Shown here in pieces: positions 6,261-11,253 of a stretch of 11,253 nt of DNA. Location: positions 1-11,253 of the forward strand of contig JAQCKY010000022.1 of NCBI GenBank assembly GCA_027592155.1. The letters run 5' to 3'. Every line of letters starts with the position of its first letter. Within the stretch, counting starts at the first letter, position 1. A program made the position numbers and the translations under genes. The DNA comes from Pseudomonadota bacterium (lineage in GTDB: Bacteria > Pseudomonadota > Alphaproteobacteria > Rhodospirillales > UBA2165). The notes under the pieces are model-generated. The model was given only the letters and a program-made list of their open reading frames with translations. It was not told the origin of the DNA and did no database searches.

Positions 6261-7381
6261 AACAACTCGGCCTTGCGGTGGTCGGATGCGGCGTCGTCGG
6301 ACGAATGCGCTCAACCATGGCAAAAGACTTTCCCGGCATTGGCTGGATCGGGCTTTGCGACATCAATGAAGACCTCGGCAAAAAATTGAAAGACGATATC
6401 GACGCGGATTTCTTCACTACCGATTTCAAGGAGTTGATCGCCCGCCCGGAAGTCGACGCGGTGATCATTGCGTCTTCGACCTGGTCCCATGTGGAACCCA
6501 CCTTGGCCGCCGCCGAGCAGGGTCATGCCATGATGATCGAAAAGCCGCTGGCGACCGACGCGCGGGAATCAGCGCAGGTTCTGGCCGCCATCGAGGCCGC
6601 CGGTTGCGACGCCGTTGTCGGCTATACCCAGCGCTTCCGGCGGCGCTTCCTGGTAGTTAAGGAAAAAGTGGATTCCGGACAAATCGGCACCTTCCGCTCC
6701 GCTGTCACCCGCGCTTTCATGAACCGTATGGCGCCGACCGGTGAGGTGCGGCTGACCCAAGACCGGCGCTACCTCACTCCGATGGTGGTTTCCGGCACCC
6801 ATAGTCTGGATATGAGTTTCTGGATCATGGGCGACGCCGCCAAGCCGGTGTCCGTCTATGCCCGGTCCAACGACACGGTGATGCGCGACATGGGCACCAA
6901 GGATGCGACCTTCGGCATCTTCACCATGGAAGACGGCGCGATGTTCAGCATGAATATCTGCTGGGCGCTGCCCAAGGAATGGCCGGGCGCGGTTTACGGG
7001 TTGGAGATCGGCATCGTCGGCACCGAGGGCATCATCGATATCGAAGACACCCACCGCGATGTCGTTTTGGCGACCGAACATGCCCAAGGGCCGGCCTATA
7101 ATCCGGAAGGCCTAAAGATCGACGTCGAACGTCACGTCGATTTCCTGACCAGCTTCCCGCCCGGCGATATGCAGGGTGGTTCGCTCTGGGGGCCGATGCG
7201 GGAGGAAACCAACAGCTGGTTCCAGCGCATCTATTCCGGCCGCAAGACGCCCCACGCGACCGCTGCCGAGGGCCATCGCAATCTGATGATGACCATGGCG
7301 ATGGATCTCTCGGCCAAACAAGGCAGAGAGATCGAACTGCCGATCACGCCGGAAGAACTGATGGCCGGGCTGGAGGCGTAA
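6248..7381 (+). CDS. Gfo/Idh/MocA family NAD(P)-dependent oxidoreductase
   Basis: This family oxidises or reduces sugars, inositols and other hydroxy or imine compounds with NAD(P). The 377-residue protein has an N-terminal Rossmann domain starting LGLAVVGCGVVGRM (GxGxxG at 13-18), the family's catalytic EKP at 98-100 (Lys99), and the second-domain motif GTHSLDMSFWIMG at 183-195 with His185 in the usual catalytic position. GGAG (6235-6238) lies 9 nt before the ATG at 6248. The start falls inside the end of the decayed FAD-enzyme frame. The gene converges with the Rieske oxygenase gene (13 nt between stop codons). The substrate cannot be deduced. It may work on an intermediate of the local pathway, but the long upstream gap (206 bp) leaves open whether it is in the same transcript as the aminotransferase. 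Confidence 0.92.
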   Translation: MAEMKQLGLAVVGCGVVGRMRSTMAKDFPGIGWIGLCDINEDLGKKLKDDIDADFFTTDFKELIARPEVDAVIIASSTWSHVEPTLAAAEQGHAMMIEKPLATDARESAQVLAAIEAAGCDAVVGYTQRFRRRFLVVKEKVDSGQIGTFRSAVTRAFMNRMAPTGEVRLTQDRRYLTPMVVSGTHSLDMSFWIMGDAAKPVSVYARSNDTVMRDMGTKDATFGIFTMEDGAMFSMNICWALPKEWPGAVYGLEIGIVGTEGIIDIEDTHRDVVLATEHAQGPAYNPEGLKIDVERHVDFLTSFPPGDMQGGSLWGPMREETNSWFQRIYSGRKTPHATAAEGHRNLMMTMAMDLSAKQGREIELPITPEELMAGLEA

Positions 7382-7394
7382 GCTCAACGCGCGA

Positions 7395-8489
7395 TTAATC
7401 GTGGAAGAAATTCCCCGACGTCACTTCCATATAGGCGTCCTTGTCGTCGAAGAAGACGCCGGCAGGGTCGCCGCCATTTTCCAGGGTTTTGAGCTGATCC
7501 CGTAGCCCGGCGCGGATGAGGCGGATGGCGCCGTCGCTGCCGGCCAGATGTTCTTCGGAATGGAGCGAGATCGGCCCCTGCCCGCTCTGCGCCTCCCAGT
7601 CGCCGGGATAGCGGCGGTGTTCCTCCTCGGTCATCTCGGACCATTTCTTTCCGGGAATCGCCTCGGCGCCCTCCATCTCAAAATCCTCGGGTACCTTGAA
7701 GACGGCAAAGCTGCGGCAGGTCTCGTCGTCCTGCGGGACCACCCAGCTGAGATTGTGACCGGGGCCGGGTTTAAGTTCGACGCTCGGCACGCTACGGGTG
7801 TTGGGCCACCAAACGCAGGTCACCCGGTCGACCTTTCTGCCGTCCTCCAGATCGCGGTAAGCGACATAGTGCGCACCGAGTTCGTCGGAGCCCCAATCGA
7901 CCGTCGGCATGATGCCGAATTCCTCGACGAACTGAACGGTGGAAAACGTCGCGTGGAGGACCTGGACGTGGAACGGGTCCAGCGTGTTCTCCCAATGCTG
8001 CAACCAGTTGCAGTCGATATAATCGACCGACCGGTCCGCGCCGGATGCGAAGACAGGGCCGACCTGCAACAGTTTTTGGCCTTCCTGGACGTCCTCCAAA
8101 TTGCTCCAGCGGGTGAACGCCGGGCGTTTTTCCGGCGGTCCCATATAGGCAAAAATAAGACCATAACGTTCCTGCACCTCGTACCAGGGCTGGCGGACTT
8201 TTTCGCGAATGCCGACACCATTGTCGGCCTCGCAGGGCATGTCGACGCAACGGCCCTCGACGTCGAACATCCAGCCATGATAGCAGCAGCGGATGCCTTC
8301 ATCCTCGACCCGGCCGTAATAGAGCGTCGTCCCCCGATGACAACAGCGGTTGTGCAGGAGCCCCGGCCGGTCTTTTTTATCTCGGAAAACGATCAAGTCC
8401 TCGCCGAGGACTTTTACCTTGATCGGGTCTTCCTTGACTTGGGCGGAAATAGCCACCGGCTGCCAATATCGGCGCATCAATTCGCCCAT
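7395..8489 (-). CDS. Rieske non-haem iron oxygenase, alpha subunit (phthalate 4,5-dioxygenase-like)
   Basis: This is the terminal oxygenase of a ring-hydroxylating or demethylating system, which needs a separate reductase not seen here. Numbering from the ATG at 8489 (364 residues), the Rieske 2Fe-2S centre is CxH at Cys49/His51 (NRCCHRG) and CxxH at Cys68/His71 (CCYHGW). The mononuclear iron site is in NTLDPFHVQVLH (His174, His179), with Asp319 in GSDGA as third ligand. All ligands are present. The family normally has about 18 more residues before the conserved GPGTPMGELMRRYW. Here that sequence continues upstream in frame (TYDRLLTETGPGTP) to a TAG at 8558-8556, but with no ATG, GTG or TTG start. 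The real start is therefore uncertain: the annotated ATG is normally internal, a CTG at 8519 is possible, and damage to the 5' end cannot be excluded. LysR lies upstream on the same strand. Confidence 0.85.
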   Translation of the reverse strand: MGELMRRYWQPVAISAQVKEDPIKVKVLGEDLIVFRDKKDRPGLLHNRCCHRGTTLYYGRVEDEGIRCCYHGWMFDVEGRCVDMPCEADNGVGIREKVRQPWYEVQERYGLIFAYMGPPEKRPAFTRWSNLEDVQEGQKLLQVGPVFASGADRSVDYIDCNWLQHWENTLDPFHVQVLHATFSTVQFVEEFGIMPTVDWGSDELGAHYVAYRDLEDGRKVDRVTCVWWPNTRSVPSVELKPGPGHNLSWVVPQDDETCRSFAVFKVPEDFEMEGAEAIPGKKWSEMTEEEHRRYPGDWEAQSGQGPISLHSEEHLAGSDGAIRLIRAGLRDQLKTLENGGDPAGVFFDDKDAYMEVTSGNFFHD

Positions 8490-8633
8490 GGGCGTGCCGG
8501 GTCCGGTCTCGGTGAGCAGGCGATCATAGGTCGGTGTCTGGCGGCCGTATCGGCGCTATTTCAGCGCGATTGGTTGCAGCGGTTATGAGGTAGAGCAGAA
8601 ATAAAGTAAAATTATCTTATATGATATTTAACA
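8490..8633. other. Intergenic region between lysR and the Rieske gene
   Basis: The half next to lysR (about 8590-8633) is very AT-rich and could hold a promoter for the Rieske gene on the - strand. The half next to the Rieske gene (8490-8555) is in frame with it and encodes the family's expected N-terminal residues but lacks a standard start codon. I see no terminator hairpin with a T-tract after lysR. Confidence 0.5.
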
Positions 8634-8637
8634 TCAT
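8621..8637. promoter_or_regulatory. 17-bp imperfect palindrome, candidate operator
   Basis: ATGATATTTAACATCAT is an inverted repeat with 7 of 8 arm positions paired around a central base. It overlaps the TGA stop of lysR (8634-8636) and lies upstream of the Rieske gene. Its size suits a dimeric regulator such as the LysR or Lrp protein encoded next door; this is inference. Confidence 0.35.
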
Positions 8638-9551
8638 TTTTTCTTATGCTTTACCGCATCGCCGAGTTTAGAAAAGGCGTCTGACATTAACTCGATCATG
8701 GCTTGGGCCGGGACCGAGATCGGCACCTGCGTCCGATGCACCAAAAAGAAGTCCGACGTGACATCGGGATGGGTGATCGGATTGAGAATGAGTTCTTTTG
8801 AGCTGAGCTCATTGGCCATGGCGGTCGAGGGCAGAATGGTGCACCAGTCGGACCGCTTGATGAACTCGATGGAGGCATGGACCGAGTCCATCTCTATCAG
8901 CTTTTCGATCCGGATAGCGCCGGCCCGGATTTGATGTTCGATGTTTTGCCGCAACCCGTTTGATACAGATGGGGTGACTAGCTTTAGCGGCGCCGCCTTG
9001 GAAAGATCCAGCGGCGCCCATTGTTTTTGTTTCATCGCAGGCCCGGAAATCAGCACCATCAGTTCCTCGGTGAGTTTGCGGATGGTGAGACCGGTTGTTT
9101 CCGGCGGCTCGATGACGACGGCGAAATCCAACTCTCCGGCCCGGACATAGTCGGTGAGGTCGCTGCTATAGGCCTCCTTCATGGTCATGCGCACCAGGGG
9201 ATAGGCCTCGACGAATTTCGAGAACAAGGTCGGGGCCAAGCCGCGCACCGCCGAGGGCACCAGGCCGAAACGGATCAATCCCGCCACCTCGCCGTTCAGC
9301 GCGTCCATATCGACGCGCACCTCCTCGACCGAACGCAGGATGGAAATCGCGTGATCGTAAAGCCGGCGCCCCGCTTCGGTCGGCTCAGCGCCGCCGACGG
9401 ACCTGACAAAAAGTGCCTGATCCAATTCTTCTTCTAACTGCTTGATCTGAGCGCTGAGGCCGGGCTGGGTGCCGTGCACCCGTTCCGCAGCGTGGGTGAA
9501 ACTGCCTTCTTCATAGACCGCTACGAAGAATTCAAGCTGGCGGATATTCAT
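8634..9551 (-). CDS. LysR-type transcriptional regulator
   Basis: This is a DNA-binding regulator with an N-terminal winged helix-turn-helix and a C-terminal effector-binding domain. The start chosen is the ATG at 9551, giving 305 residues and the classical opening MNIRQLEFFVAVYEEGSFTH, followed by the recognition helix region (GTQPGLSAQIKQLEEELDQ, about 27-45) and the TEAGRRLYDHA hinge. The frame stays open to 9743, but that extension would overlap lrp and does not resemble the family. The ATG overlaps the TGA of lrp in an ATGA junction (9548-9551), so translation is probably coupled. The helix-turn-helix and hinge look closest to the Nac/Cbl-like branch, judged by eye. The C-terminus is lysine-rich (KHKKK). 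It lies directly upstream of the Rieske gene, its likeliest target. Confidence 0.92.
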   Translation of the reverse strand: MNIRQLEFFVAVYEEGSFTHAAERVHGTQPGLSAQIKQLEEELDQALFVRSVGGAEPTEAGRRLYDHAISILRSVEEVRVDMDALNGEVAGLIRFGLVPSAVRGLAPTLFSKFVEAYPLVRMTMKEAYSSDLTDYVRAGELDFAVVIEPPETTGLTIRKLTEELMVLISGPAMKQKQWAPLDLSKAAPLKLVTPSVSNGLRQNIEHQIRAGAIRIEKLIEMDSVHASIEFIKRSDWCTILPSTAMANELSSKELILNPITHPDVTSDFFLVHRTQVPISVPAQAMIELMSDAFSKLGDAVKHKKK

Positions 9552-10039
9552 CGGCCGCGAACCGGCAGATGGTCGATGGGCAGAGCCGTCGAATATTTGA
9601 CCTGATGTAACGCAAAAGACGATTGGATATTTGAGACTCCGGGGATACGGGTCAGATGATCCATCAGGAAGCGCTCGAACGCCGCGAGGTCCGGCACGAC
9701 AACCCGTAAGAGATAATCGGATTCGCCCGTCATCAAATAACATTCGACGACTTCCGCCCGTCCTTCAGCGACAGAAAAGACGACCGACAAGTTTTCCTCG
9801 ATCTGTTTTTCCAAGGTGACGTGAACAAAAACACTGACCGTCAGATCGATCGATGCCGCGTCAACGAGAGCAACCCGCTTTTTAAGGATACCGACGTCGG
9901 TGAGGAGTTTGACCCGGCGCAGACAAGGTGACGGCGACAGGCCGATCCGCTCCGCGAGCTCCGAATTGGTCAAACCGCCGTCATTCTGCAATTCTCGCAG
10001 AATGGCCGCGTCTACTTCATCTAAATCCATTACTGGCAT
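9548..10039 (-). CDS. Lrp/AsnC family transcriptional regulator
   Basis: This is a feast/famine regulator that senses an amino acid or related metabolite. The protein has 163 residues; an alternative ATG at 10030 would remove three residues. An N-terminal helix-turn-helix (LTNSELAERIGLSPSPCLRRV, about 23-43) follows the typical LDEVDAAILRELQNDG. The C-terminal RAM domain spans about 67-150 and includes VVECYLMTGESDYLLRVVVPDL with the family's GxxDY-like effector loop (Gly105 to Tyr109). It is divergent from an AceE-like E1 gene (121 bp between starts), as seen with mdeR and mdeB in Pseudomonas putida, so it probably controls that gene. It is followed by lysR with a 4-nt overlap, an unusual regulator-regulator pair. 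A candidate extended -10 lies at 10079-10071. Confidence 0.94.
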   Translation of the reverse strand: MPVMDLDEVDAAILRELQNDGGLTNSELAERIGLSPSPCLRRVKLLTDVGILKKRVALVDAASIDLTVSVFVHVTLEKQIEENLSVVFSVAEGRAEVVECYLMTGESDYLLRVVVPDLAAFERFLMDHLTRIPGVSNIQSSFALHQVKYSTALPIDHLPVRGR

Positions 10040-10070
10040 AAAAATCTAAAAACTCTTTAATTCATGACAA

Positions 10071-10079
10071 TTTATACCA
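10071..10079 (-). promoter_or_regulatory. Candidate extended -10 promoter for lrp-lysR
   Basis: On the - strand, TGGTATAAA (10079 to 10071) matches the extended -10 pattern TGnTATAAT with one mismatch. No good -35 is visible. It would start transcripts near 10065, about 26 nt before the lrp ATG at 10039. Confidence 0.35.
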
Positions 10080-10085
10080 TACAAC

Positions 10086-10099
10086 TCGAAAATTTTAGA
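10086..10099. promoter_or_regulatory. AT-rich dyad 1 between lrp and the E1 gene (candidate Lrp-type operator)
   Basis: TCGAAAATTTTAGA is a 14-bp palindrome with one mismatched pair and an AAAATTTT core, a composition typical of Lrp-family sites. It lies just upstream of the candidate lrp -10 region. Its centre is 22 bp from that of a second dyad. Confidence 0.4.
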
Positions 10100-10108
10100 T
10101 CGAATAGC

Positions 10109-10120
10109 AAGAAAATTCTT
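10109..10120. promoter_or_regulatory. AT-rich dyad 2 between lrp and the E1 gene (candidate Lrp-type operator)
   Basis: AAGAAAATTCTT is a perfect 5+5 inverted repeat around AA, with partial extension to GC...GC on either side. The 22-bp centre-to-centre distance from dyad 1 equals about two helical turns, placing both on the same DNA face. Confidence 0.4.
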
Positions 10121-10160
10121 TGCGGGTTATGGCATCCTGCAACTCTGTCAGGAGCACGCC

Positions 10161-11253
10161 ATGTCGCCCAGGTCAAAGAACGAACTCGAAATGTTGTCCG
10201 CGCTGGAGCGCAAGATTCTCTGGCTCTCGGCCTGGATGATTCACAACGCCAATCACCTGCGCGAGAACAGCGACGGCATGAAGGTGGGCGGGCATCAGGC
10301 TTCTTGTGCGTCGATGGTCTCGATCATGACCGCTTTATATTTTTCCGTGTTGCGGCCCGAGGACCGTGTGGCGGTCAAGCCCCATGCCAGCCCGGTGTTT
10401 CACGCGATCCAATATTTGTTCGGCAATCAGACCCGCGAAAAGCTGGAAAATTTTCGCGGCTTCGGCGGCGCGCAATCCTATCCGTCCCGGACCAAAGACG
10501 GCGATGACGTCGATTTCTCTACCGGCTCCGTCGGTCTTGGTGCCGCCGTGACCGCCTTTGCCTCGCTGATACAGGATTATGTCCGCGCGAAAGGCTGGGG
10601 CGGGGACCGAAATGAAGGCCGCATGATCGCCCTCGTCGGCGACGCGGAGCTGGATGAAGGCAATATCTATGAGTGTCTCTTGGAGGGGTGGAAACACGGC
10701 CTTCGAAACTGCTGGTGGGTCATCGATTATAATCGCCAGAGCCTGGACGGCATCGTCCATGAGGGCCTCTATGAGCGGATCGAGGAAACCTTCCGCGCCT
10801 TCGGCTGGGACGTGGTGACCCTCAAACATGGCGCCCTTCAACGGGCCGCGTTCGAGGAACCCGGCGGTGAGACTTTGCGGGATTGGATCGACAACTGCCC
10901 CAATCCGATTTATTCGGCCCTGACCTATCAGGGCGGGGGGGCCTGGCGTGAACGTTTGACGGTGGAGCTTGGCGCATCCGATGATATCCCGAGCCTGCTG
11001 GATCGACGGACGGACAGCGAGCTTACCGCGTTGATGGCTAATCTCGGCGGTCATTGCCTGCCGACGCTGATCGAGGCCTTTAACGCGGTCGACCACGACC
11101 GACCGATTTGTTTTATCGCCTATACCATCAAGGGCTGGGGCCTGCCGCTGGCCGGTCATAAAGACAATCACGCTGGTATTTTGACGCCCGATCAAATGGC
11201 CGCCTTCCAATCGGCCATGAATGTCAGCCCGGGCCGGGAGTGGGAACCCTACG
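10161..11253 (+). CDS. AceE-like 2-oxoacid dehydrogenase E1 / transketolase family protein (3' end outside window)
   Basis: This is a thiamine diphosphate enzyme of the homodimeric E1 (AceE, COG2609-type) group, which decarboxylates a 2-oxo acid as the first subunit of a dehydrogenase complex. AGGAG (10150-10154) lies 6 nt before the ATG at 10161. The frame stays open to the window end: 364 residues of a protein usually near 800-900. Visible: GGHQAS at 43-48, KPHASPVFHA at 73-82, a DFSTGSVGLG block at 118-127, and the ThDP/Mg motif GDAELDEGN (Asp161) with the matching Asn191 in DYNRQSLDG. The motif has GDA where AceE has GDG. This variant, with the WKHGLRNCWW stretch, fits the MdeB-like subgroup rather than housekeeping AceE (from memory). 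The divergent Lrp gene suggests amino-acid-dependent control, and the likely substrate is a 2-oxo acid from amino-acid breakdown. E2 and E3 subunits are not in view. Confidence 0.88.
   Translation, partial: MSPRSKNELEMLSALERKILWLSAWMIHNANHLRENSDGMKVGGHQASCASMVSIMTALYFSVLRPEDRVAVKPHASPVFHAIQYLFGNQTREKLENFRGFGGAQSYPSRTKDGDDVDFSTGSVGLGAAVTAFASLIQDYVRAKGWGGDRNEGRMIALVGDAELDEGNIYECLLEGWKHGLRNCWWVIDYNRQSLDGIVHEGLYERIEETFRAFGWDVVTLKHGALQRAAFEEPGGETLRDWIDNCPNPIYSALTYQGGGAWRERLTVELGASDDIPSLLDRRTDSELTALMANLGGHCLPTLIEAFNAVDHDRPICFIAYTIKGWGLPLAGHKDNHAGILTPDQMAAFQSAMNVSPGREWEPY

Noticed and set aside
7548..8588. 346-codon + strand frame opposite the Rieske gene
   Set aside because: The - strand carries all Rieske and iron ligands; the + strand product shows no family motif.
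9552..9743. Extended N-terminus for the LysR regulator
   Set aside because: It would lie inside lrp in another frame; the canonical LysR opening begins exactly at the ATG at 9551.
10064..10507. 147-codon + strand frame starting before the E1 gene
   Set aside because: It runs out of frame through the E1 coding sequence, has no ribosome-binding site and shows no family resemblance; the frame from 10161 is the real one.
10335..11210. 291-codon - strand frame opposite the E1 gene
   Set aside because: The + strand reads a continuous AceE-like protein with the ThDP motif; the antisense frame is a composition artefact.
1..11253. CRISPR arrays, tRNA or rRNA genes, insertion sequences, phage genes
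   Set aside because: No spaced repeats, cloverleaf-like sequences, transposase motifs or terminal inverted repeats were seen on reading either strand.

Overview
The window looks like chromosomal DNA of a GC-rich alphaproteobacterium. This is inferred from gene style: densely packed genes, strong G/C third-position bias with long antisense open frames as a by-product, a TRAP transporter, class III aminotransferase, Rieske oxygenase and Lrp/LysR regulators. No rRNA or tRNA is present to place it, so the assignment is tentative. No insertion sequence, CRISPR array or phage gene was seen.

Layout. Bases 1-333 are an AT-rich gene-free stretch. An epoxyqueuosine reductase gene (queH, 334-999, +) follows and converges, 3 nt apart, with a two-gene TRAP permease operon (dctQ 2319-2861, then dctM 1003-2295, both -). 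Across a 189-bp divergent regulatory region lies a + strand group: a class III omega-aminotransferase (3051-4427), a class II HDAC-like deacetylase close to bacterial HdaH (4434/4437-5543), an unrecognised 152-residue protein (5583-6041), a short remnant of an FAD monooxygenase gene (6093-6260) and a Gfo/Idh/MocA oxidoreductase (6248-7381). Converging on this from the - strand is a Rieske non-haem iron oxygenase (7395-8489), preceded by a LysR regulator (8634-9551) whose start overlaps the stop of an Lrp/AsnC regulator (9548-10039). Divergent from lrp, and cut by the window end, is an AceE-like 2-oxoacid dehydrogenase E1/transketolase (10161 onward).

How the parts may work together (inference). 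Apart from queH, which is tRNA-modification housekeeping, the genes read as a catabolic locus for a nitrogen-containing, possibly N-acylated, compound. The TRAP membrane subunits import it, the HDAC-like hydrolase removes an acetyl group to expose an amine, the aminotransferase removes the amine, and the Gfo/Idh/MocA and Rieske enzymes carry out redox steps. A 2-oxoacid product could enter central metabolism through the AceE-like E1, controlled by the divergent Lrp regulator. The lrp/E1 arrangement resembles mdeR-mdeB next to methionine gamma-lyase in Pseudomonas putida. The substrate is not determined by the sequence.

Points most worth a second look: the FAD-monooxygenase remnant at 6093-6260; the Rieske gene, whose family-conserved N-terminus continues upstream of its first ATG with no usable start codon; the Lrp-LysR overlapping gene pair; two AT-rich dyads 22 bp apart between lrp and the E1 gene; and a TRAP permease pair without an adjacent DctP.
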